Positions 12,234-23,518 of a DNA stretch of 64,000 bases are shown piece by piece. The position numbers were made by a program, and so were the translations under genes. A model generated the notes under the pieces. That model searched no databases and had not been told where the DNA came from. It worked only from the letters and a program-made list of their open reading frames with translations. Where the stretch lies: contig NC_133536.1 in NCBI RefSeq assembly GCF_048544455.1, positions 30,320,152-30,384,151 on the forward strand, in the 5' to 3' direction. Within the stretch, counting starts at the first letter, position 1. Each line of letters opens with the position of its first letter. This stretch comes from Silene latifolia. Its lineage: Eukaryota; Streptophyta; Magnoliopsida; Caryophyllales; Caryophyllaceae.

Positions 12234-12712
12234 ATGACCGCTTATAGAGTTTTGGCAAATTTATATAGCCTGGTCGTGGCGAGAGCTACTATAGTATTCG
12301 AATGAGTTGATTCTTTTGACTAAAGACTATTCGCTTAAGATGGCACAGTTTCAGATTAACTTTGATTTGTGTTACTACGACCTTCGTAAATGGGGTCAAA
12401 TGGGCATATTTTGGGTTATGATGGCTGTGGCTAGTCGAAGGGAATGAGTGCGATAGGAATTGTCCACCCCTAGTCAGGGTTATAACAATATCTCAGGATC
12501 ACTCGAGGAGTAATGAACTGGAAATGCGTGGCCACGCTCGGAAAGTATCTATGATAGATAAGTCCGGTCAATCAGTTATTCTCCAGATCGAGGAAACCAC
12601 TCTCGATATGATCACTTGCAAGTACGACCTGAAAGACACCTTGCATTGAGTGGGAGATAATAATAGGACAAGAGAATTGGTGACGCACACTTGTCGAGGA
12701 CAAGTGGGAGAT
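12234..12712 (+). other. Resumed 3' internal block of the outer Copia element
   Basis: Collinear with 10493-10968 of the inner element, including the same polypurine tract. A one-base deletion near 12470 and several substitutions separate the two. No coding frame. Confidence 0.8.
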
Positions 12713-13979
12713 TGTTGGAATATGTGTCCTCCGACAATAATGCGATCACGACTGTTGATCATGATGATCACATGTTTAAATCTCATTATATAGAATACAA
12801 TTGGGAAGTAATTTTGTTACTGTCAACTGGTCAACATATATCGGTAATGATTGGCTGACTAGAGTTTGACATTACTGTCGTGTGACGGTGGTGATCAGTT
12901 GACCCCCTAGGTCATACCTAAAGGGCAACACTCTTAATTGATTATTTAATTAATCGTATAACGTTGCGAGTTAATTAAATTACTTGAAAATTGACGGACG
13001 ATTTTGGAAGTAAAATTTACGTATCAAATTGAAATGTGATTAAATGAGATACGGTCTGAGTAATTAAATTGTATAATTACTCGGATGAAATAAATTGTTT
13101 AATGTAACAATTAAATTTGAATGAATTGTTATAAATACAATCTGTTGTGATTTATAAATGGTAAAATATTTTGGCACAAGTAATTATGAAATTACTAAGT
13201 CGATTTTTGTATGTGACGTATTTTTATTAATACGTTGATTTTTAATATGTTAAAAATTACATAACAAATTTATGTTACATGTGACATGTTACATATTGAG
13301 AAATTGACAAAATAATATGGACTCCATATTATGATTATACCGAAATTAGTGGGGTATTAGGTTAATATTGTGTTGATTAATTTATTAAGTAAACATAATG
13401 ATTACCTAATGGTCTAGCCATGCAAGCCTATGAACATTGTTAAGAGCAATAATTTCATGCATTGGCTCACCCATAAAGCCCCCCTCCACCCGGTTTTTGA
13501 TGACAAAAACCATCATTGGTTTTTCATCTAATTTTACCTAATATTACACTAAAATGTGTTAGTGAATTTATTCATTCACATCATCCAAAATACAATTTTA
13601 GAGAGAATAAAAATCCTCCTCTCTTTCTCTCTAAAACCGAAATATTCAAAGTGTTAAAAATATTTTGGTTCAATTTTCTACTTGATTAATATTATACTAG
13701 TATTTGTAATATTAATTAAATTAAGAGAAAGCCTTGGGTATAAAGCTTAGGGAGAGATCTTATACTTAGATCTTGTTCATCCATAAGGGAAAGCTCAAGA
13801 TCAAAAGAGAAAGGTGATCTCTTTTGTGCCCTAATAACCGAAAATCACCAATGTAAGGACATGATTTCTCCTCTATTTTATTATTGTTTGCATGCATAAA
13901 ATCCGCATTTAATTTTATGACAAATTAATTATGACATATATGAGTATGTTAGTATGTATATGAATCTTCATTTCCTTCA
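12713..13979 (+). repeat. 3' LTR of outer Copia element
   Basis: A 1267-bp LTR from TGTTGGAATATG to TTCCTTCA. It shares layout and many blocks with the inner LTRs but is clearly diverged, so the two elements are from related but separate subfamilies. It abuts hAT transposase sequence at 13980. Confidence 0.85.
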
Positions 13980-15131
13980 CCACTCTCCTCTCATATTGCT
14001 GGCACCATTGTATCCTTGACCACGAATGTTTTCAACAAGAAGATTATGCTCTTTTAGAACTAAGCACAACTCCCTTTTAAGTGTTGTCGCTGAGGTGTCG
14101 TTTACACGTACTAGTTGCAAAAATCGCTCCCTAATTGACCCATTCTTGTCAACAAATCTCAAGACTATAGCCATTTGCTCTCTCCTAGCTTCATCACGAG
14201 CCTCATCTACAATGATGCAAAATTTAGATTCCCCAATTTCTTCTCGAATGTGGTTGCGAACTTTGGCTGATATAATTTGTAATATCTCTTTCTGGATTGA
14301 CGATGCAACATATTTGGCATTATAATCAGGATTCTCGATGGCTTTTGAAACTTCATCATTATATCTAGCGAAAGCTTTCCGAAACTCTAAGAAATTTCCT
14401 TGATTTTCTGAAGTTTCTGACTCATCATGACCTCTCAAAGGGCAAGACTGTAAGGTTAACAACCTCACTACATCAATTGAGGTCCTTAGACGTAGCCGAT
14501 TTCTTTTAATTTGTTCTTCTCCTTGTGCAATCAAAGCATGACGAATATGTCCACGGTCATTCAAAAGATCAAGCTTAGCTCTCACAGAGTTATTATGTGC
14601 CGAACAAGGACTTCCACCCACGTGAGTGATAAATGGACAATTATTTCCATCATTGACTTTCTTCCAATTGCTAAACCCAACCATAGTAAAAGTTTTTGTA
14701 TTAGGATTAGGTTTATTTGAAAATAAATTGCACAGCAAACAAAATGCAGCATCTTGGGAAGGTGAATACTCTAGCCAGTCAGGAAACTTTTTATACCATG
14801 AAGACTGAAATCGACGACGATGACTATCAGGACCTGAAAATGGAAAACTTTTTAATATAGGCTGATAAGGCTTCAATTTTAAATAAGCCCTCCGTATTTG
14901 GTCTCGCTTCTCATATGGGTAATCCCACATAGGTATGCGTAACCCTGGATCAAGCTCCAAAGACGAAAGAAGGTCCTCATTCTCCTCAGTTTCAGTTCTT
15001 TGTGTTTCAAATGTGTTTTGCTCAATAGCCGGAGTTGATGATTCAGGCATAACTTCTTCATCAGTTGTAGTAGTAGCAGGCTCTGGTTCTTTTCGTTTAA
15101 GGAAGTTCAAAAGATTTGTTTGCTTACTCAT
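13980..15131 (-). pseudogene. hAT transposase, TTF zinc-finger type, C-terminally truncated (copy 1)
   Basis: This 384-codon frame is the N-terminal half of a transposase that in this family cuts and pastes the element. It starts MSKQTNLLNFLKRKEPEP, followed by an acidic linker. The TTF-type zinc finger lies at about residues 105-195 (WYKKFPDWLEYSPS, AAFCLLCNLF, CSAHNNSV), followed by the DUF4371-like start of the RNase H-fold core including CIIVDEARDEARREQ. The protein stops where the Copia LTR begins, after GASNMRGEW, so the rest of the catalytic fold and the dimerisation domain are absent. It differs from copy 2 at only a few residues. Start chosen because the same ATG context is kept in both copies. 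Confidence 0.85.
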
Positions 15132-15267
15132 TGTCCCTAGTATAATAATGTCAAGTGTGTATCAATATATAGTTTTATACTTTTTTTGGCATAATACTAT
15201 AGTATTATATTCTAAATTTCTAATATATAATGAATAAGTTCTAATAAAATGCTATGAAGTAATCACA

Positions 15268-15275
15268 TAACAGAG
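15268..15275. repeat. Target site duplication TAACAGAG, left copy (hAT copy 2)
   Basis: The eight bases before the element start CAGTGGCGGAT are TAACAGAG; the same eight follow the element at 18747-18754. Eight-base duplications are typical of hAT insertion. Confidence 0.92.
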
Positions 15276-15397
15276 CAGTGGCGGATCTTGGATGATTTCA
15301 TGACGGGGGCCGAAGAGAAAATTAGTACTATTTCGACTTCTTAAAAAGAGTCATGTAAACAAACTTACTAAAATTAATATATTAGTAAAAAAAAGTC

Positions 15398-17846
15398 CTA
15401 CAAATCAAACAATACGCGACGGTCTTTGACGGATTTAAAATCGTCAATTATAGCGTCTAAACTAAAAGATTTTGAAATTTCTCTCTCAATATAAATAACC
15501 AGACTATCTGCAAGAAATTTATCATCCATCTTGTTGCGAAGCCTTGTCTTCATTAACTTCATTGCAGAAAACGCTCTTTCACTGGTTGCCGTAGAAACAG
15601 GAAGAGTCAAGACAAGTCGTATTAATCTATCAAAAAGAAAATACACATCTAACTTTCCGGTCTCTGCTAAGTACTGACAAAGATCTTGAAGATTTGACAT
15701 ATTTCTCAGTTTACCATCATTTTGTGCTTCACGAATAAAATGTTGCAATTGATATCTCAAATGAACCATTTCTTGTGATGTAAAATCTGATGGATAAAAC
15801 TTCTCCACAAGGGTGCAAATTTGATCACAATCAAAATTTTTATATCCATTCTTAGGTTCCAACACTGATGTAAGTGTTAACAATTCCAATGCTCTGTCGC
15901 TGAACCTGCTATTCAATTCATGTAACTGTTTGTCAATTGCAACATAAAAAATGTTAATGCGAAAGTGACGCTCCACTGTTATTTGATCTTGTTGATGACG
16001 AGCTCGACCTTTACGAGCTATATACATTGCATCCATTTCGGGTATCAAAATATCATGTTTTTGACAAAATAGATTCACGTCCTCTAGAAAGCGTTCCCAT
16101 CGATCTTCTCTCAAATTTTGAATAAGAGACTTTGTGGTTGAGACTAATTTCACTGCATTAACAATGTCTTGAGATTTTTTTTTGCAATGCTTGACAAAGA
16201 ACATCAGTAATGCCCAATAATTCTTTCATCAAATGTGAAATAAACACAAACTCATAGGAAATCATGAGATTTAAAGCAACATCGGCATCTCCACGTTGAT
16301 TAGAAGTGCATGATTTATCAACCATAATTCGCTCTAAGACTAAAATTGTTACATCAAACATATTAAGCAAGCTGTGAATTGATTGAAGATGTGAGCCCCA
16401 ACGAGTGTCACCAGCTCGTTTCAATGTACCAATTTGATTAGCACCTCGACCAGTTTCAAGTTGACCACTTAATAAGAGATCTTCAATTTCAGCCGTTTTC
16501 CTTGCTTGTAACTCATCATGCCGTTTTGGAGAGGAATTAATAGTATTGATGATAAAATTTAAATTCGAAAAGAACTGATGAACCGAACTTACCTCTCTAG
16601 ATGCAGCAACCAATGCGAGTTGCAAACGATGAGCAAAACAATGAACATAGTAAGCATATGGACAATCAGCTAGAAATAAAGCTTGAAGGCCATTCCACTC
16701 TCCTCTCATATTGCTGGCACCATCGTATCCTTGACCACGAATGTTTTCAACAAGAAGATTATGCTCTTTTAGAACTAAGCACAACTCCCTTTTAAGTGTT
16801 GTCGCTGAGGTGTCGTTTACACGTACTAGTTGAAAAAATCGCTCCCTAATTGACCCATTCTTGTCAACAAATCTCAAGACTATAGCCATTTGCTCTCTCC
16901 TAGCTTCATCACGAGCCTCATCTACAATGATGCAAAATTTAGATTCCCCAATTTCTTCTCGAATGTGGTTGCGAACTTTGGCTGATATAATTTGTAATAT
17001 CTCTTTCTGGATTGACGATGCAACATATTTGGCATTATAATCAGGATTCTCGATGGCTTTTGAAACTTCATCATTATATCTAGCAAAAGTTTTCCGAAAC
17101 TCTAAGAAATTTCCTTGATTTTCTGAAGTTTCTGACTCATCATGACCTCTCAAAGGGCAAGACTGTAAGGTTAACAACCTCACTACATCAATTAAGGTCC
17201 TTAGACTTAGCCGATTTCTTTTAATTTGTTCTTCTCCTTGTGCAATCAAAGCATGACGAATATGTCCACGGTCATTCAAAAGATCAAGCTTAGCTCTCAC
17301 AGAGTTATTATGTGCCGAACAAGGACTTCCACCCACGTGAGTGATAAATGGACAATTATTTCCATCATTGACTTTCTTCCAATTGCTAAACCCAACCATA
17401 GTAAAAGTTTTTGTATTAGGATTAGGTTTATTTGAAAATAAATAGCACAGCAAACAAAATGCAGCATCTTGGGAAGGTGAATACTCTAGCCAGTCAAGAA
17501 ACTTTTTATACCATGAAGACTGAAATCGACGACGATGACTATCAGGACCTGAAAATGGAAAACTTTTTAATATAGGCTGATAAGGCTTCAATTTTAAATA
17601 ATCCTTCCGTATTTGGTCTCGCTTCTCATATGGATAATCCCACATAGGTATGCGTAACCCTGGATCACGCTCCAAAGACGAAATAAGGTCTTCATTCTCC
17701 TCAGTTTCAGTTCTTTGTGTTTCAAATGTGTTTTGCTCAATAGCCGGAGTTGATGATTCAGGCATAACTTCTTCATCAGTTGTAGTAGTAGCAGGCTCTG
17801 GTTCTTTTCGTTTAAGGAAGTTCAAAAGATTTGTTTGCTTACTCAT
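15398..17846 (-). pseudogene. hAT transposase, TTF zinc-finger type with C-terminal dimerisation domain (copy 2), split by a one-base homopolymer shift
   Basis: The gene encodes a full hAT transposase in two overlapping frames: 17846-16158 (562 codons) and 16204-15398 (268 codons). The first has the TTF zinc finger, the DUF4371-like region and core motifs such as GQGYDGASNMRGEW and YVHCFAHRLQLALVA. The second holds the end of the core and the hAT C-terminal dimerisation domain (TLPVSTATSERAFSAMKLMK, TRLRNKMDDKFL). The break is at a run of nine A on the coding strand (plus-strand T-run 16175-16183); a run of eight would keep one frame. Combined length of about 800 residues matches the usual family size. 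It could be a sequencing slip, a recent mutation or, less likely, slippage-tolerant expression. No intron is apparent. Confidence 0.85.
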
Positions 17847-18746
17847 TGTCCCTAGTATAATAATGTCAAGTGTGTATCAATATATAGTTTTATACTTTTT
17901 TTGGCATAATACTATAGTATTATATTCTAAATTTCTAATATATAATGAATAAGTTCTAATAAAATGCTATGAAGTAATCACATAACAGAGTATCAAATCG
18001 AATCAGCTATTAAGTGCAGTCCTAATTTTTTCCAATTAACTAACTAATATTAAACAATTGTATCAAAATTCTAATAAAATACTATTAGGTAATTGCATAT
18101 TAACAATCTATCATGATTCATGAGTTTATAATAGAAAAGTGACAATGAATTATGAATAAACATACAATTAAAGAACAAAGTAATGAGATCTGACCTTTTC
18201 AAATTGACTAATTGTTGAAACTTGATAAAATTCCAGAAATTTGACAAGAATAAAATCCCCAAATTCCCAATTGCACTTCAGCCGATAAATCTCAGTCAAA
18301 TAAAAGAAGGGATTGTAGTACTACTTTGCTGCTTTGTTGGTATCACAAACTAAGCCTTATGACTATTTATAATTTTATATGCAATATAATCGATTGTTTT
18401 TTGTGTTTTAGGAAAACCATAGGTTAAATAGTTAAATACCATAAATATCTATAGGTTAATTGCTATAGAGTACTGACTCCTAAGACTCTAGGATAGTACT
18501 TTGTTGCGTAAAAGTGGAACTAATAGTGGGTTTAGGAATTATTTAATTATTTTTTGAAAGTGATGTCATCACTTTGAAACTTTCAACCTTCCAATTCTGC
18601 GCACAATTTCTTTTCCATATTTCTAGGGGGGGCCACTAGATAAGTCCTATAATATTTTTATATTAAAAGTTAATATCCTCTTTGTATTATGTGAGAATCT
18701 TTGGGGGGGCCTGGCCCCTGTCAAGCACAGTGAAAATTCGCCACTG
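17847..18746 (-). promoter_or_regulatory. 5' untranslated and subterminal region of hAT copy 2
   Basis: About 900 bp upstream of the transposase start, no coding frame. It is repeated as the copy 1 counterpart at 15132-15275 plus 18755-19521. A G-run and a GGGGCCTGGCCCC-like palindrome lie close to the right terminus. The promoter should be here, but I cannot point to a clear TATA box. Confidence 0.5.
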
Positions 18747-18754
18747 TAACAGAG
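18747..18754. repeat. Target site duplication TAACAGAG, right copy (hAT copy 2)
   Basis: Exact match to 15268-15275; copy 1 sequence continues directly at 18755. Confidence 0.92.
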
Positions 18755-19521
18755 TATCAAATCGAATCAGCTATTAAGTGCAGTCCTAATTTTTTCCAAT
18801 TAACTAACTAACATTAAACAATTGTATCAAAATTCTAATAAAATACTATTAGGTAATTGCATATTAACAATCTATCATGATTCATGAGTTTATAATAGAA
18901 AAGTGACAATGAATTATGAATAAACATACAATTAAAGAACAAAGTAATGAGATTTGACTTTTTCAAATTGACTAATTGTTGAAACTTGATAAAATTCCAG
19001 AAATTTGACAAGAATAAAATCCCCAAATTCCCAATTGCACTTCAGCCGATAAATCTCAGTCAAATAAAAGAAGGGATTGTAGTACTACTTTACTGCTTTG
19101 TTGGTATCACAAACTAAGCCTTATGACTATTTATAATTTTATATGCAATATAATCGATTGTTTTTTGTGTTTTAGGAAAAACCATAGGTTAAATAGTTAA
19201 ATACCATAAATATCTATAGGTTAATTGCTATAGAGTACTGACTCCTAGGAATCTAGGATAGTACTTTGCTGCGTAAAAGTGGAACTAATAGTGGGTTTAG
19301 GAATTATTTAATTATTTTTTGAAAGTGATGTCACCACTTTGAAACTTTCAACCTTCCAATTCTGCGCACAATTTCTTTTCCATATTTTTAGGGGGGGCCA
19401 CTAGATAAGTCCTATAATATTTTTATATTAAAAGTTAATATCCTCTTTGTATTATGTGAGAATCTTTGGGGGGGGGGGGGGGGGGCTGGCCCCTGTCAAG
19501 CACAGTGAAAATTCGCCACTG

Positions 19522-20839
19522 GCGATGGGGATGGTGTTCACAAAGATTGCCGTTTTATGAAGGTTATGGAGTGCTCAGTGTAGGGGTTTTATTTTTGTTT
19601 CTCAATTCTCAATGATTTTAGTGGACTAATTTTTCTATTGGGCCCGTCCTATGCTATAGGATAGTCCTATTGGAGAGTTGCTGAAGCCAACTAATTGTTT
19701 AATAAAGGGGTCTTATACCTAAGACTAGCCTTTTAACTGAAAGCCCAACAAAATCTTTGGCCGTTTACAAACTTCTAAATTACAAACTTCTCCATATGCC
19801 TTTTTATTTTTTTCTTTACGCAAACCGCAAAGATAATGGGTGGATTGGTGGGACAGTGGGGTTGTAGTAACCGAGTAAAATTAACTATGTGGGTCACTTC
19901 TTTTACTAGTGTAGTTCCCGTGCTATAGCACGGTACTTTTTAGATTCATTTTATAAAGAGATATTATCAATTAAATTATTTTCATAAATGAAGTATACTT
20001 TTAATTTAATGTTATAAATCTACTAAATATAATATTAATAAGAGGTTGAAAAAAAAGTTTACTACCATAAGAAGACATTTTAAGTTAAGTTATTTTTTTA
20101 CTATTAAAAATAATACAATAATTTTATACCATTACATGCAACTAATTTATGATATTAATAGTACAATTATTAAGTAAGTTGTATAATTTTATTAAAACGC
20201 GTTTTGACCTTAAAACGAAAAGCAATAAAAACTATTCTTCGCGTCGAAAAAGACAATTTACGAATTATTAAAATAATATTTTCACTTTTTTATTTCTAAT
20301 AGAAAACACATAAATGTTTTTACATCCTTCAAAGAATAGTCCATATTACTAAGACAAAAATTTACATAATAAATAACTGATGATTTATACAAAAGAGGTA
20401 ATACATAAATATAATATAAATTTAAATTTATACGAAATCAAGATCACTCATCTAGCTTATAATATGACATGTAGAGTCCAAAATTATGGTCTATTAATAA
20501 CTTTTACTTTGATAGATGAGATAGAAAAAGTGGGCTACGTATAAGGTCCATAATTTACAATCCATCAAATCTTGTTGTGTTAGTAGTATCCAGAAAAATA
20601 GGCCTAATTAAGAAGAAGTATCTTTTGGCGGGAAAACTAAGAGAATTTTTATTCTCTTAGTAGTAAGGGGGATGTTTTCATTTTAGAAATTGGGCTAACT
20701 CTTAATCATTGGGCCCGTTCAATGGTATGAGACGTTCCCATAAGAAAATTATTGTTAATATATTTACTAAAAAGACAACCAAACCACACAAAATAAAAAT
20801 ATAAAATTATTATTGGAAAACGTATTAATTATGACTTAC
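19522..20839. other. AT-rich non-coding stretch with a candidate minus-strand Helitron 3' end
   Basis: No coding frame. At 19906-19933 the plus strand reads CTAG, eight bases, then the hairpin CCGTGC-TATA-GCACGG. On the minus strand this is a hairpin followed by a short spacer and CTAG next to T, the usual 3' end of a plant Helitron. The other end would lie to the right, possibly near 20670 before a TTTTCCCGCC-like 5' motif on the minus strand, but this is uncertain. The last exons of the pectinesterase gene, expected here, are not visible. Confidence 0.45.
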
Positions 20840-21046
20840 CTCATAGAATGACTTTGCCATTCCAAAAATGAAGTCTATGGAGCCTTCGATATAGCAGTCC
20901 TTGAAGTAGTGACGACCCTGGTCGTCGTGAAGGGTGTCATGCGCTCCATAGAATCCGCAGCCCCAAAACGCGGCCATGTCCCCGCCTACTCTGACCGCCA
21001 CCGCCTGAGCTCCTTCTACTCCTGGGGCCAGAGGTGGAGCCGAGTT
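20840..21046 (-). pseudogene. Pectinesterase pseudogene, exon 3 (catalytic core part)
   Basis: A 69-codon exon with good splice signals (acceptor TACAG on the right, donor GTAAGT on the left). It encodes [19 protein letters not shown], then [19 protein letters not shown], the centre of the pectin methylesterase fold. The nucleophile Asp of DFIFG is present. The oxyanion Gln of the family motif QDTL is replaced by His (HDTL), and the residue after DFIFG is Met instead of the usual Asn. It joins exon 2 in phase to read NITFK/NSAPP across a 6.9-kb intron. Later exons, which should carry the conserved GRAW region, are not found to the left. Confidence 0.8.
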
Positions 21047-21366
21047 CTGTATTAAAAACAACATAAATTAGAGAAAAAAAAGACAAGAAAAAACAAATAA
21101 GAAAAGAAGTCGTAATATTAACGCATATTGTTATATAAGTGCATTTTATGTATAAAACAAGCTCGGTTATAAAAAGCCCAATAAATAACCTATTATTTTA
21201 ATATGTTAGTATTAGCCATAACGGAGGGACTAGGGGTTGGGTTATTGGGCTACAGCCCAAGATGAAATATAAAGGAAAATGAACTGAACCCAACATGAAT
21301 AGTTACCCTTTTGTCTGCCAACAAAATTATTGCGGTTCAAGTCCCCCTAATGCCATTTTTGTTCAA

Positions 21367-21374
21367 TTTATTTT
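21367..21374. repeat. Target site duplication TTTATTTT of the MULE, left copy
   Basis: Eight bases TTTATTTT before the left end match 26771-26778 after the right end. MULEs usually give 8-10 bp. The bases are low in complexity, so the match carries modest weight. Confidence 0.6.
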
Positions 21375-21450
21375 GGGACGTGCTAAATCCCGCACATTAT
21401 TTTACTCAAATCCCGCACACTTTTCACCTTATTCCAAATATACCCTTTTC

Positions 21451-23159
21451 ATTTAACACCCCACCAAAATTTAACGCAAGTGAGAGAAACAAGAGAGATT
21501 TAAAAAACCCCAAATCTGAGAATCAATTCCACGGCATCTCCCACACCATACTCCCTGCTCCAGCATCCTCCCCCACCCTCTAGCGCCGGCGACAACCCCT
21601 CTACACACCCATACCCGCGCCGGCCAATACCCACGCCTACCCATACTCCTGTGACACTACAAGTCGACGCCGGCACAACCCCTCCTTGCAAACGACGCCG
21701 CTACAACCCTTCACTGCAGTAGGTCGCCACACACAACCCTTGTTTTGCTCCCTTTGATAGTTTGTTCTATTAATTTACACATTATAGAACGAGATTCCTG
21801 GTATCTGGCTTGAGGTTCTAATGTTTGTTGAGCCTGCAACTTTTCATCCAGTTGCTCTCGTGCCCCAAAGTTCAACCATCTTCACGATTTATGTTCATCT
21901 TTATGCTGTCTTCTTAATTAAGCTGTGGAATGTGCTGTAAGGCACTCACTGCACCAGTCGACCACCATAATACTACAGGACTGCAAAAGTTATGTCACTT
22001 ACATTGCATCATTAGCAAACTCGTCATCTGATTAGCTCCATTCCTTGCTATGGCTTTGAATCATGAGAATATAATGTGGTTTTATGAAGAACAAATTTTT
22101 GGCAATATAAAAAGTTCCTGAAATTTCTTGCTAGAGGGATTGTCAGTGTTCAAGGCCATGAATTAATTTTGAAGATGATAGCTGGGCTCGGGGTGCAACT
22201 GTGGAGCTCCGATATCGGGTTTTCGGATTTTTGAAGAAGAGGATGGCAATGGTGATGGGTTAATTTTGAAGATGATAATGATGTGAATATGAATGGTGAT
22301 GATGGTTAATAGTGGTTCTCTCATGGTGAATTAATTGATTAATGCTCAACAATGGAGGTTATGGATTAATTGGAGTTTTGGGTCAATTGAAATTGACGAG
22401 GGAGCAAATTAGTTTAAGGTTGCAGGGGTTTATAATTTTGGTGGAGTAAATGGTGATTACTCAATTTCACCATTGTAACTCATCATATAACTTGTAAATT
22501 GTAGCATTTGATCTCAAAAATAAATATATGGGTAAATGTATGCCTTGATGTATCTCAGTTCTCAAGCTTTTGATTTGATTGAGCATAGAAGGATAGGAGC
22601 AAGGAAGGCTACCCTTGCCAGTATTTCAATATAGGAAGTTTTAACCGTTTTACAACTTGAACCATTTTTTGTTGTTGCAGTAAAGCCGTCTATGTCGTTT
22701 ACAAGCTACGAGAGATGGGGAAAATAGAGGAGAGAGAAATACGAGTTAATGACAAAAGTTATGAACAAATAACTAAATAGTTCGTACTAAAAGAAATACG
22801 AGTACGATTATGTTATATATTTCAGATGAAAAGTATATCTTCAAACTATGGAAGATGATATAAAAATTGCCGGAGATGCATCTCCAAACTGAGCCCTTTG
22901 ATGAGATCGGTAGGATGTTATTCTTGACTCAATTTGCTTAAATTCGGGTTCTCTACTCTTATCAGAAACATATTTCCATTGCGCGGGTGCATGTTTGGTA
23001 ACGGAGACGCATTTCCAAAACGCACCTATTAAAATGCATTAACAAACATGTTGTAAAGTGTATATTACACCTGAATTAAAGGAAACATAATGAACTGAAC
23101 ATACCCATATAAAGTGTTTCATTGAATTTAATAAAGCGATGGAATTTATTTGTTTCGGA
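21451..23159. other. Non-coding interior of MULE, 3' side of its gene
   Basis: About 1.7 kb with no supported gene. A C-rich block lies at about 21540-21730. The rest is AT-rich with chance frames only. Confidence 0.5.
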
Positions 23160-23179
23160 CCCTCTGACATTGCACTCCT

Positions 23180-23518
23180 TTACGTAATGGGTAAGGTTGT
23201 TTGGGACTCAGTCGATGACACATATGTGAATATCGCATCATAAAAATGAGCTATGATGAATCCCATATCAGTTACCATCCAGTATTGGGGTCGTGCCGCA
23301 CCTTTCCACCAAGAAACTCTCTTAATCAGTTTATCCACTTCGACTTCGCTTCCGTATATTTGTATATAAATATGTATATTTTTCTTTAACTCATCCAACA
23401 TATCATGTCTTACTGTCGGCCACTTATTTTCATCACCATAAATCTCTTGAGCAACCGCTCGATACCTACAGTTCCCATCGCCAACGACGTTCACCCAATC
23501 GTTTATCCAAGGAACCAT
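23180..23518 (-). pseudogene. OTU-like cysteine protease domain at the C-terminal end of the MULE gene
   Basis: The 112-codon frame contains NVVGDGNCRYRAVA, the Asp-Gly-Asn-Cys active-site signature of OTU proteases with the catalytic Cys kept, and a later segment WMVTDMGFIIAHFYD resembling the C-terminal OTU region. OTU enzymes remove ubiquitin; what one would do for a transposon is unknown. It lies downstream of the transposase domains on the same strand with separating breaks, so it was probably the last exon of the same gene or a separate second gene. Being inside a decayed MULE, it is probably inactive. Confidence 0.72.

Larger units (their letters stand above)
1..13979 (+). mobile_element. 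Older (outer) Ty1/Copia-type LTR retrotransposon, 5' end outside window, interrupted by a nested relative
   Basis: The window opens inside the gag gene of a Copia-type element. Its internal part runs from 1 to 3487, is broken by a complete related element (3488-12233), resumes at 12234-12712 and ends in a 3' LTR at 12713-13979. Continuity is shown because 3241-3487 plus 12234-12712 together match the undivided 3' block of the inner element (about 10258-10968). The 3' LTR starts TGTTGGAATATG and ends TTCCTTCA. The element lies inside a hAT transposase gene: hAT sequence resumes at base 13980 with no extra bases. The 5' LTR and the other half of the hAT copy should lie upstream of this window. 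Confidence 0.88.
15276..18746 (-). mobile_element. hAT transposon copy 2, complete, inserted in copy 1
   Basis: A 3471-bp element with 11-bp terminal inverted repeats CAGTGGCGGAT (15276) and ATTCGCCACTG (ending 18746), one mismatch. It is flanked by TAACAGAG on both sides. The flanking sequence on both sides is another copy of the same element, so a family member landed upstream of the transposase start of its own relative. It carries a single gene on the minus strand. Confidence 0.93.
13980..19521 (-). mobile_element. hAT transposon copy 1 (TTF-type), split by hAT copy 2 and truncated on the left by the outer Copia element
   Basis: Visible parts are 13980-15275 and 18755-19521, collinear with copy 2 at 16695-17990 and 17991-18746. 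The right terminal inverted repeat (ATTCGCCACTG) ends at 19521. The left end, with the rest of the gene, must lie beyond the outer Copia element upstream of this window. Subterminal sequence contains a G-run (about 19467-19486) that is much longer than the matching run in copy 2. Confidence 0.88.

Noticed and set aside
19467-19486. Run of about 19 G in hAT copy 1
   Set aside because: Homopolymer growth compared with copy 2 (about 8 G), possibly an assembly artefact; not a feature in itself.
19522-19600. Possible remaining pectinesterase exon next to the hAT end
   Set aside because: I tried to read it on the minus strand and found no pectinesterase motif or splice site.
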